A stretch of 64,000 nucleotides of DNA from Vallitaleaceae bacterium (GCA_028277605.1 JANQFZ010000068.1:62001-126000), one strand, 5' to 3'; shown: positions 51,613 through 61,826, counted from the first letter of the stretch. The notes: a model not told the origin generated them from the letters alone. Program-made: numbers and translations.

Positions 51613-54600
51613 ATGGATAAAAAAGCATTTTTAGAAGTATTCCCTGATATTGATATGAAAGATGAATGCCTGTTTTATTTTAAAGAAGCTTTAGTTGAAG
51701 AGGTTCTTATAAATAAAGATAAGAAGCTCATTCAAATATACTTACAGCTTAATCAGATAACACATAAAAAGTTTATAATAGAGGTTGAAAAAATATTAAA
51801 AAATAAGCTGTGTCAGACTAGTGATTTGGAGATTGAACTGATAGATAGATACCACTTAGAGCCTAGTTATTCATTAAAAAAACTATGGATGCTTTACAAG
51901 GACAGTATTATATATGAAATTAAATGTCTTAGTCCTATATGTTCGGGTATTCTTAGTGATTCGGAATTCATTATTCATGATAATAGCATATGTGTTAAGC
52001 TCAAAAATAAGATTAACACTCTAAAAGAAAGACAAATCAGCAGTATTATAGAAAAAACCGTAAAAGACAAATTTGATTGGACAATTAATGTTACATTAGA
52101 AACTTGTGAACAATCAAATGAAGCACATCAAGAGTTTGAATCTAAAAGAGATGAAAAGGAACAAGCCATTATATCACAAATTGTTTCAGCACAACCTGTT
52201 ATAAAAGAGAAGGTATCACCTATCCCTAAAGAAAACAAAGCTTATAAATCCTCTAGTGTATCTAGAGCTTACAAAACTACTTCTGAAGAGGGCATGATTT
52301 TAGGAAGAAAAATCAATGGAATGGTGACACCGATTCAAGATATACAAGGAGAGTATGATGAAATTATTACAGATGGTACAATACTATCTGTTCAGGTTAG
52401 AGAACTCAAATCAGGTAAATATCTAATGGTTATGGATATAACCAATTTTTTAGATTCAATTACTATAAAGTGTTTTTTAAGAAAAGAACAGTATGAAAAT
52501 AATATTAATAATAAAATAAAAAAAGGTATGACTATAAGGGTAAAAGGTCAGCTTCAATTTGATACATACTCTAAAGAAACCAACATCATGTGTCGAAGCA
52601 TTATGGCTATTGACCCTATTAAGAAAGAAAGAGTGGATACGCATCCAATAAAAAGAATTGAGTTAAATGCACATACGAGAATGAGTGACATGGATGGTAT
52701 TGCCAGTGCTAAAGCGTTGATAGAACAAGCGGTTAAATGGGGACATGAAGCTATAGCTATTACCGATTACGGTGTGGTACAAGCTTATCCTGATGCTTTT
52801 CATGCGGCACATGGCAAAGATATTAAGGTTATTTACGGTTTAGAAGCTTATCTAGTGGATGACTTAAAATCGGTTGTCAAGTATTCTAAAAACCAAAGTC
52901 TTAATGGTCACTATATTATTTTTGATATTGAAACAACTGGATTTTATCCTGGTAGAGATAAAATAACAGAAATTGGTGCCGTTCGAGTTAAGGACGGTAA
53001 AATTATAGACTCATATAGTAGCTTAATCAATCCACAAGTTCCTATACCACCCAAAGTTGTTAAGTTAACAGGTATTACAGATGAAATGGTTAAGAATGAA
53101 AGACTTGTTGATGAGGTTTTACCTGAGTTTATTGATTTTATTGAAGACGCTGTTTTGGTTGCGCATAATGCTGATTTTGATATAAGTTTTATTAAATACT
53201 ATGCCAGTCAATTAGGTATGTCCGTAGATAATACCATTTTAGATACATTAGAATTGGCGAGGGCTTTGCTTAAGAATTTAAAAAATCATAAGTTAAACAC
53301 CATTGCTAAGGAATTAAATGTTTCTCTTGAAAATCACCATAGAGCTGTGGATGATGCAAAAGCGACAGCTGATATTTTTATTGAATTTAAGCATCGTCTT
53401 GGCAATAATAATGTCTATACACTAGATGAGTTAGAACAGTTTTGTCATGATACTGGTAAGAATGTAAAAAAACTAAAGTATTATCATGCTACAATTTTGA
53501 CGAAGAATCTTACAGGTTTAAGAAATCTATATGAATTAGTATCAAAATCCCATATTGATTATTTCTTTAAAAAACCTAGAATACCTAAAAGTGTTTACTT
53601 AAAGTATAAGGATGGGTTATTGATTGGTTCGGCGTGTGAAGCAGGAGAGCTATATAGAGCAATATTAGGGGATAAACCAAAAGAAGAAATTAACGCTATT
53701 GTTGATTTTTATGATTACTTAGAGATTCAGCCTGTTGGCAATAGCGAATACCTCTTAAGAGAAGGAGCTGTTGAGAACAGAGCAGCCTTAGAAAGTATTA
53801 ATAGGCAAATCGTTGCACTGGGTGATGAGCATAATAAAAATGTGGTTGCTACTAGTGATGTGCATTTTTTAAACCCTGAGGATGAAGTTTATAGAAGGAT
53901 TATTAAAGCTGGACAAGGCTTTAAGGATGCTGATTTTCAAGCTCCATTGTATTTTAGAACAACAGATGAAATGCTTCAAGAGTTCCAGTACTTAGGTCAA
54001 GAGGTAGCAGAGGCAGTTGTTATACATAATACAAAAAAAATTGCCAACAGCATCGAGTGTATCGATCCAGTACCGCCAGATAAATATCCACCGGTTATTG
54101 AAGGTTCTGATGCCCAGTTAAGAGAGATATGCTATAACAAAGCTATGTCTATTTATGGCGATCCACTTCCTCAGCTTGTAAAAAAACGCTTAGATAGAGA
54201 GCTCAACTCAATTATATCCAACGGATTTGCTGTGATGTATATTATAGCTCAAAAACTTGTATGGAAATCCAATGAACACGGTTATCTTGTTGGTTCAAGA
54301 GGTTCAGTTGGGTCTTCTTTTGCTGCAACTATGTCAGGTATCACAGAGGTTAACCCATTGCCACCTCACTATATATGTCCCCATTGTGATTATGTAGACT
54401 TTGATTCAGATGCAGTCAAGAGTAATTCTGGTAACTCTGGCTGTGATATGCCAGATAGAGTATGCCCTAAATGCGGACATGCATTAGTTAAAGAAGGTCA
54501 TGATATTCCATTTGAAACATTTCTTGGTTTTAAGGGAAACAAAGAACCAGATATTGACCTGAACTTTTCAGGGGATTACCAAAGTAAAGCTCATGAGTAC

Positions 54601-55971
54601 ACAGAGGTATTGTTTGGTGAAGGGCATGTCTTTAGAGCTGGAACCATAGGTACTTTGGCAGATAAAACGGCCTATGGTTTTGTGAAAAAATACTTTGATG
54701 AGAAGAATGTCACAAAGAGAAATGCAGAAATTAATCGATTGGTTGCTGGTTGTACTGGAATAAGAAGAACAACAGGGCAGCATCCAGGTGGTATCATTGT
54801 TGTTCCTAGTGATCAAGAAATCTATAAGTTTACGCCAGTACAAAGACCTGCAAATGACATGAAAACTAAGATAATCACCACGCATTTTGATTATCACTCC
54901 ATCGATCATAATTTACTAAAGCTTGATATACTGGGTCATGATGATCCAACCATGATAAAAATGCTGGAGGACTTAACAGGGAAAGATGCCAAGACTATTC
55001 CTCTAGACGAACATAAGGTTATGTCCTTGTTCAAATCTACAGAGGCACTCGGTATTAAGCCTGAGGATATAGGGGGATGCCCTATCGGTTCATTAGGTAT
55101 ACCAGAATTCGGTACAGATTTTGTTATTCAGATGCTGCTGGATACCAAACCTAAAACATTTTCTGATTTAGTAAGAATATCGGGACTCTCCCATGGAACG
55201 GATGTATGGCTAAACAATGCACAGGAATTAATTAAAAATCGTAAAGCAGATATATCAAGAGTTATATCTACGAGAGATGATATCATGACCTATTTGATAC
55301 ATCAGGGATTGGATAAAGAGCTTTCTTTTACCATTATGGAAAGTGTTCGTAAAGGTAAAGGTTTAAAAGAAGAATGGGAGAAAGCCATGTTGGAGAAAGA
55401 GGTGCCCGATTGGTATATTTGGTCCTGTAAACAGATTAAGTATATGTTCCCAAAAGCGCATGCTGTTGCCTATGTTATGATGGCTTATCGTATTGCTTAC
55501 TTTAAAGTGTATTATCCTGCTGCTTACTATACAGCCTTTTTTAGCATTAGAGCTTCTGATTTTGACTATGAGATCATGTGTCATGGAAAAGGAAAGCTGG
55601 ATCAAACCATTCACGACTACAAATCCAGATTGAATGAATTAACCAAAAAAGAAAAAGATACACTAAAGGATATGAAAATTGTCCAAGAGATGTATGCAAG
55701 AGGTATAGGATTTATGCCTATCGATTTATATAAGGTACATGCAAGTCAATTTCAAATGATAGATAATAAAATTATGCCATCACTCAGTGCTATACAGGGA
55801 TTAGGAGAAAAAGCAGCTGAAAATATTGTAGTAGCAAGAGAGGCAGGTCCATTTTTATCAATAGATGATCTAAGACAGAGAACTAAAATTAGTAAAACCG
55901 TCATAGAAGTCATGAAAACGCAGCATATTATTGATGACTTACCTGAATCCAATCAGTTGAGTTTATTTTAA
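51613..55971 (+). CDS. polC: DNA polymerase III subunit alpha, Gram-positive PolC type
   Basis: PolC, about 1452 residues, is the main replicative polymerase of low-GC Gram-positives. An N-terminal domain and an OB fold (about 230-345) precede a PHP domain split by an inserted 3'-5' exonuclease. The exonuclease has IFDIETTGFYPG near 437 and HNADFDISFI. A four-Cys zinc motif (CPHC...CPKC) lies near 920-955. The polymerase core has EPDIDLNFSGD near 980. The last residues, QLSLF, match the sliding-clamp-binding peptide. The start could be ATG 51601 or 51613; the latter has GGGTGAT upstream. One PHP motif reads TDY where TDH is usual. Confidence 0.97.
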   Translation: MDKKAFLEVFPDIDMKDECLFYFKEALVEEVLINKDKKLIQIYLQLNQITHKKFIIEVEKILKNKLCQTSDLEIELIDRYHLEPSYSLKKLWMLYKDSIIYEIKCLSPICSGILSDSEFIIHDNSICVKLKNKINTLKERQISSIIEKTVKDKFDWTINVTLETCEQSNEAHQEFESKRDEKEQAIISQIVSAQPVIKEKVSPIPKENKAYKSSSVSRAYKTTSEEGMILGRKINGMVTPIQDIQGEYDEIITDGTILSVQVRELKSGKYLMVMDITNFLDSITIKCFLRKEQYENNINNKIKKGMTIRVKGQLQFDTYSKETNIMCRSIMAIDPIKKERVDTHPIKRIELNAHTRMSDMDGIASAKALIEQAVKWGHEAIAITDYGVVQAYPDAFHAAHGKDIKVIYGLEAYLVDDLKSVVKYSKNQSLNGHYIIFDIETTGFYPGRDKITEIGAVRVKDGKIIDSYSSLINPQVPIPPKVVKLTGITDEMVKNERLVDEVLPEFIDFIEDAVLVAHNADFDISFIKYYASQLGMSVDNTILDTLELARALLKNLKNHKLNTIAKELNVSLENHHRAVDDAKATADIFIEFKHRLGNNNVYTLDELEQFCHDTGKNVKKLKYYHATILTKNLTGLRNLYELVSKSHIDYFFKKPRIPKSVYLKYKDGLLIGSACEAGELYRAILGDKPKEEINAIVDFYDYLEIQPVGNSEYLLREGAVENRAALESINRQIVALGDEHNKNVVATSDVHFLNPEDEVYRRIIKAGQGFKDADFQAPLYFRTTDEMLQEFQYLGQEVAEAVVIHNTKKIANSIECIDPVPPDKYPPVIEGSDAQLREICYNKAMSIYGDPLPQLVKKRLDRELNSIISNGFAVMYIIAQKLVWKSNEHGYLVGSRGSVGSSFAATMSGITEVNPLPPHYICPHCDYVDFDSDAVKSNSGNSGCDMPDRVCPKCGHALVKEGHDIPFETFLGFKGNKEPDIDLNFSGDYQSKAHEYTEVLFGEGHVFRAGTIGTLADKTAYGFVKKYFDEKNVTKRNAEINRLVAGCTGIRRTTGQHPGGIIVVPSDQEIYKFTPVQRPANDMKTKIITTHFDYHSIDHNLLKLDILGHDDPTMIKMLEDLTGKDAKTIPLDEHKVMSLFKSTEALGIKPEDIGGCPIGSLGIPEFGTDFVIQMLLDTKPKTFSDLVRISGLSHGTDVWLNNAQELIKNRKADISRVISTRDDIMTYLIHQGLDKELSFTIMESVRKGKGLKEEWEKAMLEKEVPDWYIWSCKQIKYMFPKAHAVAYVMMAYRIAYFKVYYPAAYYTAFFSIRASDFDYEIMCHGKGKLDQTIHDYKSRLNELTKKEKDTLKDMKIVQEMYARGIGFMPIDLYKVHASQFQMIDNKIMPSLSAIQGLGEKAAENIVVAREAGPFLSIDDLRQRTKISKTVIEVMKTQHIIDDLPESNQLSLF

Positions 55972-56031
55972 GACTATCTCTATTAATACTTTGATTCACT
56001 ACACATATGATAATAGAAAGGATGAGAAACT

Positions 56032-57129
56032 ATGCAATACAAAACATTTGGGAATACTGGAAAAAAATTATCAGCCATTGGTTTTGGAGGTATGAGATTT
56101 AAAAAAGAAGACTATGCTCACTCATTTGTCAAGGCAGCCGAGGTTGTTCGACATGCGAGTCAATTAGGCATCAATTACTTTGATACAGCTCCCTTCTATT
56201 GTGATGATAAGAGTGAAGAAATCATGGGGGAAGCCTTTAAAGCCATGCCAAATCCTTTTTATGTTTCTACCAAAAGTACTATTAATGTTGAACCTACAGC
56301 AGATGATTTGAGAAAACGTGTAGAGCTATCTCTTAAGCGGTTAGGCTTAGAAAAAATAGATTTCTTACAAATGTGGTGTATTTTAGATTTAGATCAATAC
56401 AAGAAAGTCATTGCCAAAGGAGGTCCTTATGAGGGCGCCTTAAAACTAAAAGAAGAGGGGCTTATCGATCATATTTGTTTTTCAACCCATGCTACTGGTG
56501 AGGAAATTGAAGTCATGGTTAAGGATGGTCGATTCGAAGGTGTAACCTTAGGTTACAATGCCATCAATTTTGCTTACCGTCAAAAAGGAATAAAAGCTGC
56601 TTATGAACAGGGGCTAGGAGTGGTTACTATGAATCCATTAGGTGGAGGTATTATTCCTCAAAACCCAGATCATTTTTCATTTATTAAGCAAAACCAAGAA
56701 GAGACATTAGCTCAGGCGGCTTTGAAATTTAACGCTTCTCATAAGGAAATTACGGTTGTATTGTCTGGAATGAGTTCTATACAGGAAGTAGAAGAAAATA
56801 TTCTTGCTGGTAATAGCATCGAAGCTCTCAATGAAGAGAGGACTAAAGGAATAGCAAGTCATCTATCTGAAGGTCTTGATACACTATGTACAGGCTGCGG
56901 TTACTGTTTAGGATGTCCTGTCGGCATTAACATTCCTAAATTTATGGATGCTTATAATCTGTATATACTAACCAAGAAGGATGAAGTTGTCAAAGATCGT
57001 TTAGGAATGCATTGGGGGCTTAGTACTGAAGAAGCAACTAAATGTATTGCTTGTGGGAAATGTCTTGAAAAATGTACTCAGCATTTGCCTATTATTAAGA
57101 GACTCCAATATATTGGTTCTCTGAAATAA
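56032..57129 (+). CDS. Aldo/keto reductase with C-terminal ferredoxin domain
   Basis: This 365-residue protein has an aldo/keto reductase barrel (about 1-270) with the catalytic-type residues D50/Y55 region FDTAPFY and a K in VSTKST, but the usual catalytic Lys/His context is altered. A 4Fe-4S domain follows, with CTGCGYCLGC near 285 and CIACGKCLEKC near 337. Members of this iron-sulphur family are common in anaerobes. Their substrates are largely unknown, and electrons may come from ferredoxin. The start follows GAAAGGA. No partner gene is adjacent. Confidence 0.9.
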   Translation: MQYKTFGNTGKKLSAIGFGGMRFKKEDYAHSFVKAAEVVRHASQLGINYFDTAPFYCDDKSEEIMGEAFKAMPNPFYVSTKSTINVEPTADDLRKRVELSLKRLGLEKIDFLQMWCILDLDQYKKVIAKGGPYEGALKLKEEGLIDHICFSTHATGEEIEVMVKDGRFEGVTLGYNAINFAYRQKGIKAAYEQGLGVVTMNPLGGGIIPQNPDHFSFIKQNQEETLAQAALKFNASHKEITVVLSGMSSIQEVEENILAGNSIEALNEERTKGIASHLSEGLDTLCTGCGYCLGCPVGINIPKFMDAYNLYILTKKDEVVKDRLGMHWGLSTEEATKCIACGKCLEKCTQHLPIIKRLQYIGSLK

Positions 57130-57192
57130 TTTATGATACCACACGATTTATAGTAAGATTAAGTATTAGAATCATAATAGGGGGGAATGTAT

Positions 57193-57678
57193 ATGCATCA
57201 GGTTCTTATCTATACAGATGGAGCTTGTCGCGGCAATCCTAATGGTCCGGGAGGCTACGGGGTTGTTCTTTTCTATACAGATGCATCAGGGAAAAAGCAT
57301 ACCAAAGAACTATCTGGCGGCTATAAAAGTACAACGAATAATAGGATGGAATTGATGGCTGTTCTGAAAGGATTAGAGGCCTTAACTAAGCCGTGTAAAA
57401 TTAAGCTATACTCAGATTCTCAGTATATTGTTAAAGCTTTTAATGAAGGATGGCTTGAGAATTGGATTAAGCATAATTGGAAAAGAGGCCGTAAAAAAAC
57501 AGAGCCTGTTAAAAATGTTGACTTGTGGAAAAAAATACTAAAAGCAAAGGAAATTCATGAGCTTGAGCTGATTTGGGTTAAAGGACATGCAGGACATGTG
57601 TACAATGAAAGATGTGATATTTTAGCTACAGATGCAGCTGATGGTACAGATTTATTAGACGATAGTGTGGACGAATGA
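57193..57678 (+). CDS. rnhA: Ribonuclease HI
   Basis: RNase HI, 161 residues, cuts the RNA strand of RNA-DNA hybrids. The catalytic acids are D9 (IYTDGACRGNP), E53 (NNRMELMAV) and D75 (LYSDSQY), with the His in WVKGHAGH. It has the basic-loop segment KRGRKKTEPV typical of the E. coli type. ATG 57193 has GGGGG seven bases upstream, while the ATG at 57187 is too close to it. Confidence 0.96.
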   Translation: MHQVLIYTDGACRGNPNGPGGYGVVLFYTDASGKKHTKELSGGYKSTTNNRMELMAVLKGLEALTKPCKIKLYSDSQYIVKAFNEGWLENWIKHNWKRGRKKTEPVKNVDLWKKILKAKEIHELELIWVKGHAGHVYNERCDILATDAADGTDLLDDSVDE

Positions 57679-57706
57679 TTTTTCTTTATAGTTTTTGATA
57701 AACAGT

Positions 57707-57810
57707 CAAGGGTTGATAGTGTTAGCTTCATGCCCACTAAACATCACCTCGTTTAGTATGGGTTACGCTCTACTTCTGTTTCATTGCGTAGCTAATACTA
57801 TTAACCCTTG
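57707..57810 (+). repeat. Palindromic intergenic element B
   Basis: Two 21-nt arms (57707-57727 and 57790-57810) pair at 19 of 21 positions, the rest being G-U. An inner hairpin CCCACTAAAC/GTTTAGT-ATGGG (57733-57762) lies within. The interior (CTTCAT ... TTACGCTC, TCTGTTTC) closely follows that of the elements at 62488 and 62721, though the arms differ, so it is a diverged member of the same family. The gap 57679-57997 otherwise holds an AT-rich leader with TATAAT at 57927 but no matching -35. Confidence 0.7.
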
Positions 57811-57997
57811 CTATAAGTTGGAGCATAATGCTACTTCAAGATTTTGTTGATTAACGTTATCTATGTCGCCATCTATGTATTGAGATAAAAGTTAGAGTTG
57901 TAATAATGAATAATAAAATTTTTTCATATAATATAAAAGCTTATGTTAAGTGTTTATGAAGCTTTATATCGGTTGATTGTAGTAAAGGAGAAAAACT

Positions 57998-58816
57998 ATG
58001 AAAAAAGTTATTATTCAGCAGCTAATTTTTTTATTGATACTTAGTTTTACTATCTGCTTATTATTAGAGACATTGCTGTTTTCTAAGCAAAATTCTATCG
58101 ATAGTCCTCAATACTTAGATATAGATAAAATTGCAGCTTTTAACATTACGGATTCATCATTACATCATATTAAACAGTATTGTGCAGAAAACCAATTGGA
58201 TTTCATTGAGTTTTTCAGTGCTTATATGACCTTTAATGACTACGAGGTAGATAGCCTTACCTATGATTATAATAGGAACTATTATCAAAATGTTACTTAT
58301 CCTAAGTCACTAAAAAAAATATATGAGGCTATACTACTGGATTTAAGGGTTTTTCCAATTCCTGAGCTAGAATCAGAAGACCTCTTTTGGTATCTAAATA
58401 CTTGGGAAGCTGAACGAACCTATGGCGGTGATAGAAAGCATTATGGAACGGATATTATGGACACGCATAATACAAGGGGAATGATACCCATTGTGAGTAT
58501 GACAGATGGTAAGGTTGAGAAGGTTGGGTGGCTAGAGCTTGGTGGCTGGCGAATAGGTATAAGAACAAAACGAGGCGCTTATTTTTACTATGCCCATTTA
58601 GAACGCTTTGAAGAGAGCATACATAAGGGAGCTAAGGTTAAAGCAGGTCAAATTATTGGGTATATGGGGAACAGCGGCTATGGTGAAGAAGGAACAACAG
58701 GGAAATTTCCAGTTCATCTACATCTAGGTATATCCTTACAAATCGATAAGAAAGAGACATGGATTAACCCTTATTGGATTTTAAAATATATACAGAATGA
58801 ACAAGTAAAACTCTAG
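57998..58816 (+). CDS. Membrane-anchored M23 (LytM-type) peptidase
   Basis: This 272-residue protein has an uncleaved signal or membrane helix (about 7-27) and an extracytoplasmic zinc endopeptidase of the M23 family in the second half. The zinc ligands are visible: H148 and D152 in HYGTD, and H242 in HLH (240-242), with the supporting YAHL segment near 200. Such enzymes cut peptidoglycan cross-bridges. The N-terminal 90 residues show no known domain. It stands alone behind a repeat element, and AAAGGAG precedes its ATG. Confidence 0.9.
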   Translation: MKKVIIQQLIFLLILSFTICLLLETLLFSKQNSIDSPQYLDIDKIAAFNITDSSLHHIKQYCAENQLDFIEFFSAYMTFNDYEVDSLTYDYNRNYYQNVTYPKSLKKIYEAILLDLRVFPIPELESEDLFWYLNTWEAERTYGGDRKHYGTDIMDTHNTRGMIPIVSMTDGKVEKVGWLELGGWRIGIRTKRGAYFYYAHLERFEESIHKGAKVKAGQIIGYMGNSGYGEEGTTGKFPVHLHLGISLQIDKKETWINPYWILKYIQNEQVKL

Positions 58817-58847
58817 TTTAATCCATTAAGTCAACCGTAACAAATTA

Positions 58848-58856
58848 TGGTATAAT
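58848..58856 (+). promoter_or_regulatory. Extended -10 promoter for the alarmone synthetase gene
   Basis: TGGTATAAT (58848-58856) is an extended -10 word about 35 bp before the start of the next gene. No good -35 is visible. Confidence 0.5.
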
Positions 58857-58890
58857 AGAGTTGAAATACAGCAGTATATGAGGTGATACA

Positions 58891-59694
58891 ATGGAAATAC
58901 AACAATGGAGAGAGATCCTAATTCCATATCAGCAGGCGGTACAGGAATTAAAGGTTAAGTTTGAGAGTATTGCGAATGAAAACCGTAAGCTTAGCCAGTA
59001 TTCGCCAATAGAATATGTGACTGGAAGGGTTAAAAAAATATCAAGTATATTGGAAAAAGCTCAGAAAAAAGCCATATCTTTATCTAGCATTGAAAATGAA
59101 ATTGAAGATATTGCAGGCATTAGAATCATATGCCAATTTGTTGAAGATATTGACAAAGTGGTAGAGTTCATTAAATCTAGAAAAGATATGCAGGTTAAAA
59201 GTGAGAAGAATTATGTTTCCAACACAAAACCAAGCGGCTATAGAAGCTATCATATTATTGTTTATTATGATGTGCATACTGCTTTAGGAGCAAAAAAACT
59301 CCAAGCAGAAATACAAATTAGGACATTAGCTATGAATTTCTGGGCAACCATTGAACATTCCTTGAAATATAAGTATGAAAAAAATATCCCAGAGAAAATT
59401 GTTGAACGCTTAAGTAATGCTGCACATGCAGCTTATGTACTGGATAGGGAAATGTCACGTATTCGAATTGAAATATTGGAGGCTCAGAAGTCTTTTCAAT
59501 ATAAATCGAATATTATTGCAGATATATTAAATACCTTACAGAATCTTAATCATGTAGGAAATAAAAATGAAATTGTTAGTATCCAAAGCGAGTTTAATAG
59601 AATTCTAGAAAAAGGAACAGTTGAACAGCTGGCTTCATTAAGTAAAAGATTAGATGTCATTGCTCAAGGGTATAAGGTTCAAAGCCTAACATAG
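58891..59694 (+). CDS. Small alarmone synthetase, RelQ/YjbM-like GTP pyrophosphokinase
   Basis: This 267-residue protein has a single RelA/SpoT synthetase domain and no hydrolase or regulatory domain, which defines small alarmone synthetases that make (p)ppGpp. Motifs include YVTGRVKKISSILEKAQ near 43, IEDIAGIRIICQF near 70, KPSGYRSYHIIV near 114, and EIQIRTLAMNFWATIEH near 145. The C-terminal helix (about 185-260) is probably the oligomerisation region. With CodY, which senses GTP, in the same window, starvation signalling could cross-talk; that is inference. Confidence 0.93.
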   Translation: MEIQQWREILIPYQQAVQELKVKFESIANENRKLSQYSPIEYVTGRVKKISSILEKAQKKAISLSSIENEIEDIAGIRIICQFVEDIDKVVEFIKSRKDMQVKSEKNYVSNTKPSGYRSYHIIVYYDVHTALGAKKLQAEIQIRTLAMNFWATIEHSLKYKYEKNIPEKIVERLSNAAHAAYVLDREMSRIRIEILEAQKSFQYKSNIIADILNTLQNLNHVGNKNEIVSIQSEFNRILEKGTVEQLASLSKRLDVIAQGYKVQSLT

Positions 59695-59733
59695 AAATTT
59701 TTGAATTTATTTTATTAAATGATGGTGATAAAA

Positions 59734-60438
59734 ATGGCAATCTATGCTATTGGAGATTTACACTTAAGCTTTAGTTCTAATAAACCCATGAATAAATTTG
59801 GCGAACATTGGGACATGCATTATGAAAAAATAAAAGATGATTGGTTATCTTGTGTTAGTGATTCAGATACAGTTTTAATTTCTGGTGATATATCTTGGGC
59901 GATGAAGCTTGAGGAAGCTAAAGAAGATATGATGTTTATTAGCCAATTGCCAGGTCGAAAAATATTAATCAAAGGAAATCATGATTATTGGTGGCAGTCT
60001 TACAATAAAGTAGCTGCTGTTTATCATGAACTCAGCTTTATTCAAAATAACAGTTATCAAGTAGGTTCTATAGCTATCTGTGGGACAAGAGGCTGGTTAT
60101 GCCCAAATGAAAGAAACTTTACAAAGAATGATAAGAAAATTTATAATCGCGAATGCAATCGATTAGAACTATCCTTATCAACAGTAAACAAGGCGTGTGA
60201 AGATATTTATGTTATGCTTCATTACCCTCCAACTAACGATAGATTTGAATCCTCTGGCTTTACTGAAGTACTCAAAAAATACAGTGTATCCAAGGTTTTG
60301 TATGGACATCTTCATGGACACAATGCTTTTAAAGCAGGAATAAAGGGACTGGTTGATGGCATTGAGTATCATTTAGTCTCCGCTGATTATCTAAATTTTA
60401 AGCTTAAGAAGATTACGGATTGTGAGGAGCAGCTATGA
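59734..60438 (+). CDS. Calcineurin-like metallophosphoesterase
   Basis: This 234-residue phosphoesterase has the metal-binding pattern GDLHL near residue 8, SGDISW near 50, KGNHDYWW near 80, HYPPT near 165, and YGHLHGHN near 192. The substrate is unknown; relatives hydrolyse nucleotides or protein phosphates. GATGGTGATAAAA precedes ATG 59734, and the frame start at 59719 is rejected. The stop codon overlaps the next start in an ATGA arrangement, so the two are coupled. Confidence 0.9.
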   Translation: MAIYAIGDLHLSFSSNKPMNKFGEHWDMHYEKIKDDWLSCVSDSDTVLISGDISWAMKLEEAKEDMMFISQLPGRKILIKGNHDYWWQSYNKVAAVYHELSFIQNNSYQVGSIAICGTRGWLCPNERNFTKNDKKIYNRECNRLELSLSTVNKACEDIYVMLHYPPTNDRFESSGFTEVLKKYSVSKVLYGHLHGHNAFKAGIKGLVDGIEYHLVSADYLNFKLKKITDCEEQL

Positions 60439-61802
60439 AGTTACCCACCCCATACTTGGAACGTATGAAAAAACTATTAGGAGATACCTATGACTCTTTT
60501 ATGGATTCTATGAATCAAACGGTTTATTATGGATTAAGAGTTAATACTTTAAAGATATCTACTGAGGACTTTATCAAACAATCACCATTTGAAATAAAGC
60601 AAGTGCCATGGATAGATAATGGATTCTATTATCATAAAAAAGAGCAACCATCCAAACATTCTTATTATCATGCTGGATTATACTATTTACAAGAGCCTAG
60701 TGCAATGACTCCAGCATCCTGTATGCCTATTAATGAAGGTGACAAGGTTTTAGATTTATGTGCAGCACCGGGAGGTAAGAGTACTGAGTTAGGTACACGA
60801 TTAAATCAATCAGGAATACTAGTGAGTAATGATATCAGTCCTTCTAGAACAAAAGGATTATTAAAGAATATTGAATTATTCGGAATTACAAACAGTGTGA
60901 TTATGAGTGAATCACCTGCTAAGCTCACACATTACTTTCCAGAGTATTATGATAAAATATTAGTGGATGCCCCTTGTTCTGGTGAGGGAATGTTTAGAAA
61001 AGATCCCTCTATGGTAAAAGGGTGGGATCAAAACAAAATCATACACTATACATCACTTCAAAAGGATATATTAAGTTCAGCTGCTAAAATGTTAAAGCAG
61101 GGTGGTTTATTACTCTACTCAACTTGCACCTTTTCTCCAGAGGAGAATGAAGGAACCATCGACTCATTTTTAAATCATCATGCTGAGTTTGAATTGGTTG
61201 AACTACCTTTTTTTGAAGGTTCTTCTAGGGGGCATACTGAGTGGGTAAATGCTAAACATGATATGTCAAAAGCAATGCGACTCTGGCCGCATAAGATACA
61301 AGGGGAAGGGCATTTTATAGCTCTATTAAGAAAAAAGGGCATTTCATCTAGTGGCATCCTTCATAATAATAGAAGAGTTCTTAATAAGAAAGTATTAGAG
61401 CCTTACTTAGATTTTGAAAAAAACTATTTAAAGTTTCAATTAGATATATCAAGACTTGAGTTGAAAAATAATAAACTAATTTATATGCCTAAAGAAATAC
61501 CTGAGCTTAAGGGTCTAAGATTATTGAGAACAGGGTGGTATATTGGAGAAATTAAACAGAATAGATTTGAACCTTCTCAAGCCTTAGCGATGGGGATAAA
61601 AAAGGAACAGGTTATTCATAGTATTGATTTAAGCGTTGAGGATGTTCAGGTAATAAAATATCTTAAGGGAGAAACTCTTAATATTAAAGTTCCAAAGGGC
61701 TATTACTTAGTATGTACAGATGGATATCCGCTTGGATGGGCAAAATCCAATCAACAGCTTCTTAAGAATAAATATTACAGCGGCTGGCGCAGGCTGCATT
61801 AA
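60435..61802 (+). CDS. RsmF-like rRNA (cytosine-C5)-methyltransferase
   Basis: A 455-residue NOL1/NOP2/Sun-family m5C methyltransferase, probably acting on 16S rRNA. The SAM-binding loop LDLCAAPGGKST lies near residue 112. The two catalytic cysteines are in DAPCSGEGMF near 182 and YSTCTFSPEENE near 231. The C-terminal 150 residues match the RsmF-type pre-PUA/PUA region. The usual clostridial length is about 450. The exact target base is not readable from sequence. Confidence 0.93.
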   Translation: MKLPTPYLERMKKLLGDTYDSFMDSMNQTVYYGLRVNTLKISTEDFIKQSPFEIKQVPWIDNGFYYHKKEQPSKHSYYHAGLYYLQEPSAMTPASCMPINEGDKVLDLCAAPGGKSTELGTRLNQSGILVSNDISPSRTKGLLKNIELFGITNSVIMSESPAKLTHYFPEYYDKILVDAPCSGEGMFRKDPSMVKGWDQNKIIHYTSLQKDILSSAAKMLKQGGLLLYSTCTFSPEENEGTIDSFLNHHAEFELVELPFFEGSSRGHTEWVNAKHDMSKAMRLWPHKIQGEGHFIALLRKKGISSSGILHNNRRVLNKKVLEPYLDFEKNYLKFQLDISRLELKNNKLIYMPKEIPELKGLRLLRTGWYIGEIKQNRFEPSQALAMGIKKEQVIHSIDLSVEDVQVIKYLKGETLNIKVPKGYYLVCTDGYPLGWAKSNQQLLKNKYYSGWRRLH

Positions 61803-61826
61803 GAAAGATTATTTGAGGTGAAAAGC

